Positions 18,552 through 31,000 of a DNA stretch of 35,788 nt are shown one piece after another. Location of the stretch: the NCBI GenBank assembly GCA_000226015.1, contig JH152850.1, positions 2,103 through 37,890 of the forward strand, written 5' to 3'. Numbering within the stretch: the first letter of the stretch is position 1; the number at the start of each line of letters is the position of its first letter. The notes under the pieces were generated by a model, which saw only the letters and a program-made list of their open reading frames with translations, ran no database searches and was not told the DNA's origin. The translations under genes and the position numbers were made by a program. Source of the stretch: Mnemiopsis leidyi. Taxonomy: Eukaryota; Ctenophora; Tentaculata; Lobata; Bolinopsidae.

Positions 18552-18818
18552 TCAGTGATGCTGTAATGTTTCCCTGCATTTAGTTGTAGCTGAGCAAATT
18601 TGGTCGCTGTCTCAACTCTCAAGATCGCCAAGAACATCGTCTCAAAACCAAAGTGGGGCCGAAGCAAGCTTGAAAATAGAACTGATGTTAGAAATACGAC
18701 CGTGCGTAAATCTTGTGTGGTCAATGATGTCCGAGACAATTAATTATTATTTACTTTAACCAGATTTAAGTTCATTTCATATCAATATCATTAAAAGTGA
18801 TACATTGTTACATTTTAA

Positions 18819-18836
18819 AATAAAAGTTAAAATAAA
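18819..18836 (+). promoter_or_regulatory. Candidate REC8 polyadenylation signals
   Basis: Two AATAAA hexamers (18819-18824 and 18831-18836) lie about 270 bases after the REC8 stop, a plausible 3' UTR length. Confidence 0.5.
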
Positions 18837-18839
18837 GTA

Positions 18840-19760
18840 CTTTAAGTTCAATACGTAATAGGGTTAGGGTTCCAAAATAAAAATACTTTGTCTTTAAAGT
18901 TATACACAGATGAGTTAGATAAAACATGCTGCAAGTTTCTTCTTATATATTCGAATTTAGATTTGTGGTATTCCAAATTCTATAGGCAGTTTACATTTAT
19001 GAAAAAAACGTTATTTTGTTTCATTAAACCGGGTTCCTCGTTACATTTTATATATCTAAATTATGTTCTGGTATTTTCGTTCAAATAATATTCATTACAC
19101 GATAACCCTACGCGGCTATAACGATGGTAGAAAGTCAAGTTCTCCTACAAAACTAGCTTGCATGTGGTAGACTTCTTGTCCACCTAGTAAAATGCTTTTC
19201 TGCAAATGTTCACGTTTGAATTGTTAACTTCCGATTTGAAACATGAGTTTTCAAGATTTTTCGGGGACGTGATCGAACTTGGTAACGGTTTACTTTTAGT
19301 TTTATAGCTCACGATTCAGATGGTCCTGTTGGCTGACATGCCTGATATCTATCAGTCATCATCTGAAAATATGTATAGAATGTACACTACGTGAGAATCT
19401 GTATCAAATTCTTTACATGTGGCCAGTAATCTGTGCAAAAAGAGAACTCTGAAATGCTAAAAAGGAAACGTATTTTTTTATTCATTTCATGTGGTATCTG
19501 CTTTATGTGATTATGAATTAAACACTGCTTTCAACCTTTCGCAAAAATAGCTGTGATGTTGCACAGAAAGGGCTTAAAGATTTGTTTACATTTGAATTTT
19601 TATGTAAATATTATTGGTAATTGTTAATTAAATATTCAGCGCTTCATTATGCAATCAATATTTCTATTTTATTTGTATTAATCACTTAAATTAATGTAAG
19701 TACACCTATGTGATTATCCCAAATGTCATGGTGCAAACCTTTGGGCCTATGGATTAGCAA
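18840..19760. other. Intergenic AT-rich stretch
   Basis: I see no gene. Short open frames here are AT-rich and show no domain. Confidence 0.45.
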
Positions 19761-19769
19761 AATTTCTTA

Positions 19770-20021
19770 GAGGATGTTTCAAAATGGGGACCGGACGCTG
19801 CGGCGGAGGACGCCTAAGGGGAGCTTTTAAAAATGAAAATTTTCCTTCCGATTTTGTAAAATTCCGATGAAAATTTTCAAGGAAATCAAAAATTTTCAAA
19901 AAATCCTTTAAATTTTTTAAGACATCATCATTGGCCAAACTCCCTCCCCCTCGTCATCAATCGTCATCATTTGGAAACCCCCTTCCCCTCTAGATGATGA
20001 CGTCATATGTGAACGACCCCT
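19770..20021. mobile_element. Truncated copy of the TTA-flanked inverted-repeat element
   Basis: It ends with TGACGTCATATGTGAACGAC and CCC and resembles the right part of 20541-21240, including ATTTTGTAAAATTCYGAT and the CGTCATCAATCGTCATCA block. No matching left terminus is seen. Confidence 0.65.
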
Positions 20022-20540
20022 AGGCCTAACAGCGCTGGCGACCATTTTGGTTAAATTTCGCTATGCGCACCTAAACTCTTTGTGATTCTGGTAGCCTAAC
20101 GGCCTAACGGCCTGCCCCTTCAGCTACATCCTTGTCTAAAAATGAAGATTAAGGTTAATAATTTATGTTAGGAAAATTTTAAAATACCTACCCCCTACAA
20201 CTACAGTACAATACATCAACTAAAAAACTAACTTTCTACCATGTACCAAGAATTCTGTTCACTTAGTTTGGTCTCATTACTCATTACTCATATAAAAGAA
20301 AACAACAATGCTGAGCTATGAAGATCAGAACTCGTCCAATCCCTTGTAGTGAGCTGTCCAGCCTCCAAAATAGAGTCTTTACCAATACAAGTGTATCTTG
20401 CGTCTGCTTCAGTTGTGTACTAGGCCCAGGGCTTATTCTCATTCTGATGGTATTAATGGAGTCACGACCGGCCGAGTTAGGTCTTAGGTAGAGCACCAGA
20501 TGCGCGAATTGTGAGTTGTAAGAACTCAATTTTTCCCTTA

Positions 20541-21240
20541 GGGGTCGTTCACATATGACGTCAGCAAATTTTCGGACATTTTTAACCCCCTCCCCCCCTC
20601 CGTCATCATTCATCATCATGACAAAACCCCCCCTAAATGTCAGAGGTAAATTAACATAATGACATCATCACAGTCAGAACCCCCCCCTACTTCATGTCAA
20701 AAAAACTTGATTTTTGGTCTTTAAATTTACAGTCATTTTTGAAAGTTTTTATATTATGTCAGTGAAAACACAGTATTACGCCAGATTTCTGAATCAGAAT
20801 TTTTACTTGAAAATTTTTCTTCTGAATCTGATTTTGTAAAATTCTGATAAAAATTTTCAAAAGAAATCAAAAAATTTCAAATAAAGTCCTATAAATCCTA
20901 AAAATTTTAAATGACATCGTCATTGGCCCCCTCCCCCCTCGTCATCAATCGTCATCAATCATTGTAGGTTGATAACCTACTGTCGCGGCCATCACGCGCT
21001 CTCACGCANNNNNNNNNNTGACATCGTCATTGGCCCCTCCCCCCTCGTCATCAATCGTCATCAATCATTGTAGGTTGATAACCTACTGTCGCGGCCATCA
21101 CGCGCTCTCACGCATTTCTGGCCTGGCGACAATTTCGAAATCGAAGAAATTCTAGACGCGCATCGCCCGTTGACATCAATCATCATCATTTGGAAACCCC
21201 CCTCCCCCCTAGGTGATGACGTCATATGTGAACGACCCCT
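20541..21240. mobile_element. Inverted-repeat transposon (MITE-like) with TTA target duplication
   Basis: GGGGTCGTTCACATATGACG at the left faces its reverse complement at the right end, extending to a perfect inverted repeat of about 23 bases. Both ends are flanked by TTA in the same orientation (20538-20540 and 21240-21243 region). This is a 3-base target duplication of the TWA type used by Harbinger elements. No coding capacity. It contains the assembly gap. Confidence 0.7.
20911..21114. other. 10-N assembly gap with duplicated flanks
   Basis: Ten N lie at 21009-21018. The 98 bases before them recur right after them almost base for base (one C fewer in a C run). This is the pattern of two contig ends that overlap but were not merged. 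Confidence 0.9.
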
Positions 21241-21242
21241 TA

Positions 21243-21933
21243 TTTAGTTTTTCTCTGATTCGAGGGAAAGACCAAATAAAGCTACTTTCTGACGGTGGCA
21301 CCGCGCTAACACATGAGCCTCAAACTTAAAACTAGGTTAATCGAAATCTTCAGTACTTAACTCAAACAAAACCTAAAAATCTTATTAACAAAACTTTTCA
21401 CTCGTGACCTAAACACCTACGTTAATTTTAAACTTACCGCTAGCCAAAATATATCCCTAAAATATTTGCCCAAGAAAACTTAAATCCAACTCCAAGAACT
21501 CAATACTAAACGTATCTAAGAACCAAAAAGGCCGCTTACATCACCCCGCTAAGAAAATTTTTTTGACCCAAAAAACTGCTAAGTTTCCTGATTTGGATCG
21601 TATAATTCGTGTTTGTGATATTATTGGGTTAAATCAAACTCTCCAATTCATCATCAAAATGTTTTATCTTTTTTTTGCTTTTTGTTTTGTATAAAAAACA
21701 ATCAAATTGTTTCCTTATTTTCTTTTCTTTTTGTATAAATGTAAAAAGTCCATAAAAAGTCCCTCCATAAATTCCTCCTGCCTACAAGTTGCTCGAAGTT
21801 CCTCAAAGTTCGTCGAGGTTCCTCCTTTTCACTACTCAACTTTTTTTTGCCTTTGGCAAAAACGTATTAGAGATGGAAAAATAAAACATCAAATCACAAA
21901 ATTTTGTTAGAAATGGCATGTCAATTACAAAAA
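21243..21933. other. 3' flank of the TSP1 receptor gene
   Basis: This is presumed 3' UTR and flank on the minus strand. I see no canonical AATAAA within about 400 bases after the stop, so the end of the transcript is undefined. Confidence 0.4.
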
Positions 21934-22094
21934 TCAGAGTCCAGTATAGTCGATGTAGTCATCCTCTGGAGGAACTTCCTTGTAGTCAATGTAGTCGTTT
22001 GCCAGCTCCTCTGTCTCTTTAGAAGGTCCAACTTTTGATTCGATGTCGAGTTCCATCGTCCCTTGTCTTGGCGATTCGAAATGAAATTCTGTCA
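21934..22094 (-). CDS. Receptor tail exon, ITAM-like
   Basis: Reads V-TEFHFESPRQGTMELDIE, SKVGPSKETEELA, then NDYIDYKEVPPEDD and YIDYTGL and stop. YKEV, eight residues, then YTGL fits YxxV-x8-YxxL, close to an ITAM. Both tyrosines follow aspartate, as kinases of the Src/Syk type prefer. Acceptor TTTTCAG. Confidence 0.85.
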
Positions 22095-25000
22095 CTGAAA
22101 ATATGAGGTTGGCTGTGGAGTATCTGAGATGTTCAACAGGGTTAAATAAAAATTAGTATTTAAGAATATTAGTTACTTAAAGTAAAATATTCATGACTTT
22201 GTATTGAATTAAAGATTATAGCTCAGTATACTGCATAGAGTATTTACCATGCTGTAGTAAGTCTTCAGAATTTTCATTGGCATTCTCAGTCTCCCTTTCT
22301 CTCTTCCTTCTCTCAGAGTACTTCATAGCAGCGGCAATAACAACAGCTACGGCAAGGGCGACAACCCCACATGAAATTATAATGATGAGATTTCTGCTCA
22401 ACCCAAAGGGACCATCTGCAGCAAACAATCCGGGAAGGATGCCTGAAGGATATTTGAATCAGATCAAGTATTTGACATTAAAAAACTGCCGAGTTTCACA
22501 GCAATAATCGACTTATCGTCTATCATATATATTGATGTAACTATCGCAGATCATATGTAAATATTCAACAAGTTTGATCGATGTAACTATCGCATATCAT
22601 ATTTAACTATTCAACAAGTTTGATTTAGGTAATTATTCAACACATTATGATCTGAAACATAAGCAATAAATAAAGATTCCTCAAAACTTCCTACTTTTAC
22701 AATGTGCGGCACAGGATGATTGTTGTAGATCGCTCCCTTCACAGTTCCTGAAATTAGTTCCATTTCCTTACTTTTAAAGTTATAAAATTGAAGAATATTA
22801 ATTGGTTCACAATTATATAAGTCTACCAGATCATATAAAAACCGGGATAAGGTTTAACAAGGTACAAAATTAACACCTTCCATAGCAACTAGGTTCCGGA
22901 TTGGAACATGTTCTTGACCTCATTCTGTTTTCTGTAGACGTGATATTGTTGCAGTCACATTTGCTCCAGTTACCCCACTCAGACCATGAACCATCGACTT
23001 GTATGCCTGCAACCAAGGCAGCTCAATTCAAACAAGGCAAATGTTCACTTATTGCTCCATTACTTATTTTGTTAGCTTAAGTCGAGTTAGGTAATTCGAA
23101 ATTTCCTTATAAACGATGATTTCAGCTAACGGACTTACAGCACAATTCGTCACATTTTGCCAACTGTGATGCAGCCCCATCGCAATCGCTGAAAATGGTA
23201 TACTGATCAATAATATGTTATGACAAAATCCCTATTGCAATCAACTAGTATATTATCAATTCTCATAGCGATATCTTAAATGATTTCCAATTTTTATCAA
23301 CTGATGTTGGTATGGATAATCATTTTACAAAGTGTGCATCTAATAACAAATTATATATCCAATCACTTAAGGAGAAAACTGTTTACCTTCCGTAACAGAA
23401 AGGAGCAGGATTAGTACAAGATCTAGTTCTGTTCCAGGTTCCTGTTCCAGTGCTGTGATCACACTCACATGTACTCCAGTTTCCCCAATCTGTCCAACCT
23501 CCATCATCAGTTTTACCTTATAATGTTACACATATATTATTCAAATCTTAATATCGATAAGTCTATCAGCAGAAGACCTTAAGTTAATCTAAAACATGAA
23601 AGTTGTCAATCTTAGGAATTGGAGAAAACATACTGTGCGGTATCTCGAAAAGGATCCAAACTAATTAACCTCATTCATTAAATATACTTGATAATAATCA
23701 ATAATAGGATTGTGCTTAAAATACTCATTATTTAAGCCCAACTCACAGCATTGGTCGTTACATGTTCCATTGTTTAGTTTCTCGCCTTCGCAGTCACTGA
23801 GATAAATGTGAGTATATATATATATATAAACATATAACTTTATAAAGGGAATACAGAATAAGAGGTTAGAAAAAGTTATCATAACAATAATATATTCAAT
23901 AACAATTATATTGAAAATCATCCGCGATCAGCGTTCATGTCAAGTAGCCTAAGACGAGAAAAATATAAACAACAGGTCAATTATAGTACTACTACTAATG
24001 AAATTTCGAAGTGTGCTTCAAAGTGAATTAGTCATTCAGTAATAATTAGAGCATCGGCCTTATGTTTTAAAAACACGATCTGAAATATCAAATATTCAAG
24101 GAAACAAAAATAATACTTCGCTAATAAAATAGTTTAAAATTATCGTTAGTAGAAAATATTACAAGTTTTTCTTGTGTATTTGGGAAGTGAAACATCTGAA
24201 TTTTGATCACCTGCCAAAACAGGAAGGAGCAGGATTAGTACAAGATCTAGTTCTGTTCCAGGTTCCTGTTCCAGTGCTGTGATCACACTCACATGTACTC
24301 CAGTTTCCCCAATCTGTCCATCCTCCATCAACAGTTTGACCTGGAAACAATTTAACAATAATTAGTATCAATTTAACAATGCAACATTCATGAACAAATT
24401 ATGAAATTAAAGGTGTAAAAGCTGATTATTGTGGGTTGGCGATCAAACTCACAGCATTGGTCGTCACATGTTCCATTGTCTCCCTTTTCACCTTTACACT
24501 CTCTGAAAACAAAAATTCATTGTTTATCAATAGAAACCTCAAATTAGGTATGAATCAATTTAAGTCAAACTTACAAAAAATTATAAAGCTTTCACCTTCC
24601 ATAACAGAAAGGAGCAGGGTTGGTACAAGATCTAGTTCTGTTCCATGTTCCTGTTCCAGTGCTGTGATCACATTCACATGTGCTCCAGTTTCCCCAATCT
24701 GTCCAACCTCCATTCACTGTCAGACCTGATAAAACGCGGAATTTCTACTTACATCAAAACTTGAGCAAACCTTTAGCAGTTTTGTTGATACACAAAGCCA
24801 AAGGAGGTTATACCACTGTTAGGATAAATATTTAGCAGTTTCAGACGGAAGCACCAGTCCACAAAAAATTTGTATAGAAAAACTGCTAAAGGTTTGCTCA
24901 ATACCATCTTATGTGGACGATACTCCATGATCTGTATACTTTTTCCATCCCGGATTCAATTGGATCCACTGAAGTTTGCTGATTACGAAAAAAATCCGCG

Positions 25001-28000
25001 TATTAAATTCCCTTTTAATATCAGCAATATAACTTCTATACACATTATTGTGGACTAGTGCTTCCGTCTGAAAATGCTAAGTACTCATCCAAAAAGTGGA
25101 ACCTTCCTATGTATATCAACATAGAATGATTAGTTATTCGTTGTATTGACATAGTACATTATTGTTTCGATGATCTTTAAGCATCTATACACCGATTTAA
25201 GATAAAACACTTATAGGGTCATCCGGCCGGAATTGACTTTATTATCGTATTGAAGTATAAAAAGTATTTAAGGTATAAGACGAGAATTTCAATTAACTCA
25301 CAGCAGAGGTCGTCACACGTTCCACTGCTTTCTCTTTCACCGTCACAGTCACTGAAGTTGTAATTACAAGTCGATTTCAGCAGTAAAGACTTCTTGCTTC
25401 ATTATTAATCTATCTAATTACATATTTATATATTTCATTATGTCAAGTTAAAATTTACTACTTATTGCATTCCCTCGCATACACATTGTCCCCTATTCAT
25501 ATCTATTAACTTTTTCGATTTTATTTGCTCATGATGTTGAATTATTGTGGCCGATCTGCCGATACCTTCCATAGCAAGAAGGAGCTGGATTACTACACGA
25601 TCTAGTTCTGTTCCAGGTTCCTGTTCCAGTGCTGTGATCACATTCACATGTACTCCAGTTTCCCCAATCTGTCCAACCTCCGTTGATGGTAAGACCTGAA
25701 TAGCACATGGATTACTGATGAAGATATAATTTCATATCATGCTGACTTACTTTAAGTATAGATTTGCTTTAAATCCCTTGGAAATAGTTCAAGGGTATGG
25801 TGTATCACAGGGATGTAAACTTGGTCCACTTCAAGGTTTTAAAACTGTATCTTAGAACTTACAGCACTGGTCGTCACATGTTCCATTATCGGTTGTATCA
25901 CCAACACAGTCACTGAAAATATAACAAGGTCGGTTGGTATCAATATAACTTATAACTGTCATCATGCAAACATGAGATAAGCCTGCATAGAGAGAAAATT
26001 CATATTTTGTAAGATTAGAATAAGATAACATGGTTCTGCCCAATCTATTTATTAATTCTGCTCATATTGCAATTTCTATTGCGCCGTTTCTCAACCTCTA
26101 CCTGTAAATCAATACTCAATCAATCACTGATCGTGAAAATCCCTCAAAACATAGTGGAAACACAGCTCTAAGGATTTTATCCTACAAACTGTCAGATTTA
26201 TACATAACTTCTTAAAGAAGATCATACACATACCTTCTTAAAGATACATACCTTCATAAAGATACATACCTTCATAAAGATACATACCTTCTTAAAGATA
26301 GCTAAGCGTCCTTCGAAAGAGCAAAAACGAAAACAAAAGCTTGAAATTATCATGACGGTATACACACCTTCCATAGCAATAAGGAGCTGGATTAGTACAA
26401 GATCTAGTTCTGTTCCAGGTTCCTGTTCCGGTACTGTGATCACACTCACATGTACTCCAGTTTCCCCAATCTGTCCATCCCCCATCAACAGTTTGACCTA
26501 ATAAAACGCGGATTTTCTACTTCATCAAAACTTGAGCAAACCTTTAGCAGTTTTGTTGATAAACTGTTAGGCCTGCACGGTGAGCCCGTTAAAAGAAATT
26601 CCTTTTTATCATCGAATTTGTAACGAATAAAGCCGATAATGAAACATTACTGCAGCCAGTGTCAAGGGTTTATTAAAAAGAAAGTAACTTGGAAAAATTG
26701 CTCACAACATTGATCGTCACAACTTCCGTTTTCGGCTTTCTCTCCATCGCAATAACTGAAATTAGTTTTCTATTATGCTTCTCACAATTTCAGCATAAAA
26801 TTCTTAATAAAAAGAACGATACAGCTGCAGATAAGATATTGTTACCCGTTCATTTATGTCATTTCTGAGAGCAATGCTGAATCGGAATTTTATTTTACCT
26901 GCCATAGCAGAAGGGAGCAGGGTTAGTGCAGTTTCTAGTTCTGTTCCAGGTTCCTGTTCCATTACTGTGATCACACTCACATGTACTCCAGTTTCCCCAA
27001 TCCGTCCATCCTCCGTTCACAGTTTGACCTTTTGAAATCTCAAATTAGCGATAAAGCTTTTTAAACGACAGGATATTAAGTGTAGCAGCTGAATTGTATA
27101 AGTCTTACTCAAAAGCGATGTTGTGATAAGCACTAAATCTTATATTGGGATCTTCATTATCATAATATCTTCCTAAAGAAACCAATCAATCTGGCTACCA
27201 GCAGACCAGCCTGAATATGAATAGTAATGCTGATCAACTACTTCAATGAATACAAAAAACTGGAGATGAGATAAAAACTTACAACACTGGTCGTCGCATG
27301 TTCCATTTTTCACGTTTTCGCCTTCACATTCACTGAAAACAAAAGGTAAACTAAAAACATAGTGGCTTTTCAAATTATGACAAAATATAGAAATCAAGCA
27401 TGATATGAACGGGCAAAATCAATAAGTAAATACAAAACTTCACCTTCCATAGCAATAAGGAGATGGATTAGTACAAGATCTAGTTTTGTTCCAGGTTCCT
27501 GTTCCAGTACTGTGATCACACTCACATGTACTCCAGTTTCCCCAATCTGTCCATCCTCCATCAACAGTTTTACCTAACATGAGTAGCGTTGATTAACATA
27601 CGATGATCAAATATAAATATAAAAAACCGTCAATAATGTCTAATTCACTAATTGCGGTGTACCACAGGGACATGTTTTAGACTAGGGATACCGGATAGCT
27701 CAATGAATATTATAATTCGATATTCATTTGAAACCACAATCGTATTTGATTTTCGATTTTCGATATTCCACATAGTCTATATTATATCGAACACTTGATG
27801 ATTTGATACCGATGAATCGATCGATTAAATATTTGAAATTTTCATCCTGATTTGATATTCGATATTCGATCGATCAAATATAGAATGTTTGATCGATCGA
27901 CCATGGAATATTCGCGGTATCCCTATCAATTTATTCAGACGTTATCTGAACTCACAGCATTGATCGTCACAGGTACCATTACTGTACTTTTCGCCCTCAC

Positions 28001-31000
28001 AATCACTGAAATTCATGATTATTAATTGACGGAATGACTCGAAACCTTAAAATGTTACGATACACTAATTGTGACAGCAGTTTTACCATATTTTGGTATC
28101 TTACCATCTCATTTAAATGATCAGTGGCTTTAAGTATGAAGAAGAGTTTGAATTAGCTAATTAAAAAATTGTTCACCTTCCATAGCAAGAAGGTGCTGGA
28201 TTAGTACACGATCTAGTTCTGTTCCATGTTCCTGTTCCGTTACTGTGATCACACTCACATGTACTCCAGTTTCCCCAATCTGTCCAACCTCCATCAACAG
28301 TGAGGCCTGGACGGTAAAACAATGTTACTCTTTTTATTGCACTATGTTGTAATGACTATGGAAAATGTTGGTGTTGAATAATAAATTCATTAATCCATTT
28401 ATAAGGTTAACTAACTATTTTAATTTCAAACTTCAAATAGTTATAAATCATCATAAGTTACAGATTATAAGTTCAAGACAGAGAAGCTCACTCAAATGAG
28501 TATAGATGTAGGAAAAATCCAACATGTTGTGGAAAGAACAAGAAATATGTGAATGATCATGTATGACCATTGACCATTTTGGCTATACCCAACACACGGT
28601 GACGAAACCAAATTGACGTTTGGGTCGTCCTAATGTCCTATATCAAAGAAATTTAACCATAAATAATAATATGATATATAGAAATAAAACACACGCTCAA
28701 TATAACACACACACAGTGCTCAAACAATTTAGTATTATATCCAACGAGCGTATAAGAATCTAAAGGGAATAATAACTAATAACTTACAGCATTGGTCGTT
28801 ACAAGTTCCATTGTCAACTTCTTCCCCGTCACAATGGCTGATTGATAAGCAGATAATGGTAACTGGTAGAGCAAGGTAAGCTGATAACGATTGAGAAAGG
28901 TCATATTGGGGAGTCATGAGGGTGAATAGTTTTGCTCAAAGACTAACAAGACAAAGAACTAAGATGACTTCTAATAGTACTTTCTCTTTTCTTGATTTAA
29001 TTTGATATTTGTTGTAGTTATTCTCACAACAATTTGAACAAGTTTTATGATATAAAACTCGATGAAAGAAAAAGTCAGTTTTCGTAGTTCGAAAATTCGT
29101 CTTGGTCCAATTAACATATCGCCATATCGGTCCAATTAGGTTCAAACGGGAACACGTAGTATAGAAAATATGTGATTCATGTAAATCTTGTATATCTCGA
29201 AATAGCGTTGCTCGATATTGATTGGTCCTATTTATAGCTTTTCATTAGTCAATCACTGTCAAAGATTTGCGATCCTTCCCTAAAATACCGTTACTATATA
29301 TAACTATTCAACATCAAAACTCAATTTATGATTAAATGCCATGTAAGTTTTTTGTTACTTTGATTCAGTGTATAGAAAAAACTTACATGGCATTTTATAC
29401 CAAATTAAATTTTAATGCTACATAATTATACTTCAAAAGTGCGTCAATCAATTTCAATCAAAAGAAAAGAGTTAAAAGATATCAATATGCAGATAAGGTA
29501 ATTTTTTAAGGACTTACTGTCCAAAACAAAATGGAGTCGGGTTAGTACAAGATCTAGTTCTGTTCCAGGTTCCTGTTCCAGTACTGTGATCACACTCACA
29601 TGTACTCCAGTTTCCCCAATCTGTCCATCCTCCATCAACTGTCTGACCTGTTGAAATCTCAAATTAGCGATAAAGCTTTTTAAATGCTATCAAGAACAAC
29701 TGATTTGGTATGATATAATCATGATTGAGGACACAATCTAGATTTTTATAGATAATGAATTATAGAAAATACTAAACTATGTAGTTAGTTATTATTATAA
29801 TATTATGGAAGAATTAAATTTTCTTTATCGAAACTAGCTTCTACAAAGACATAACCAATGCACAAAGCCAACAATTTCCCACAACATACTGATTGGCGGA
29901 CTACTGCAACTTACAACATAAATGATGACAAGTTCCATGTTCTGTATCGTTTCCCAGACATTCACTGAAAATAATTCTGACGTGACAACCTGTTCAGAAA
30001 GTTTATAAAAGGCGTTTATGAGAATAGCATTGGTGTCTTGACTATCATAATTTGTATTGCAAACACGTAAACATAAAACAGTTCAGCACCTTCCATAGCA
30101 GAAAGGAGCGGGGTTGGTACAAGATCTAGTTCTGTTCCATGTTCCTGTTCCAGTGCTGTGATCACACTCACATGTACTCCAGTACTCCCAGTCCGTCCAG
30201 CCTCCATTTACTGTCTGACCTTAAATAAGTTACAGTTTCCTTAACTCACTAACCGAAACAAGTTAACTATTCTAAAAATGTTTGAACAATTGGAAATTAA
30301 CAGTTAATGCATGTGCATTATGTGATCACTATTTACAATTTCTTCTCAGAAAAGTGCAGACTTACAACACAAACTGTCACAGGTCCCACTTTCCGAAAGA
30401 TCTCCAATACAGTCTCTGAGGTTTTTGTAAATGGTTTAAGCGTCATTCGATAATCTTGAAATCATTGGAAAACCCAATCCCGTTATTTCATAACGCAAAA
30501 AACATATTATAAATGCAAAGGAGATTTTACCTTCCGTAACAAAATGGAGTTGGGTTGGTACACGATCTAGTTCTGTTCCATGTTCCTGTTCCAGTGCTGT
30601 GATCACACTCACATGTACTCCAGTTTCCCCAATCTGTTAGCCCGCCATGAACGGTTTGACCTAGGTAAAAGGTGCATCATTAAAATGGTTAAGAAAAATG
30701 CTTTAAAATTTCTCATTCCGCGGTATATCACTTGTTTGTTTAATGAAAATTCATTGTTTTTTGACTTACTTGATTTAAGGATTCTAAGGCAACACACACT
30801 TATACATTTTTTCTCATCTTCAAATCATCATAATGCCATAGGCATAAATTTACTTTTAATATATGTAAGCACTTTTAGTTTTTTGGTTGACCATTTTCAA
30901 ACTGTCTCAATGAGTTTGGATTGAACTTTTTCTTTTAAGTATCATGAAAACATTGCCACATAAAAGTATAAATATTTAAATCATTTTTGTTGGCATGATC

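Noticed and set aside
18859-18875. Telomere-like TTAGGG sequence
   Set aside because: Only about two units are present, within chance expectation.
22277-22507. Plus-strand ORF opposite the receptor membrane exon
   Set aside because: It is a shadow of the minus-strand transmembrane exon, which fits splice phase and topology.
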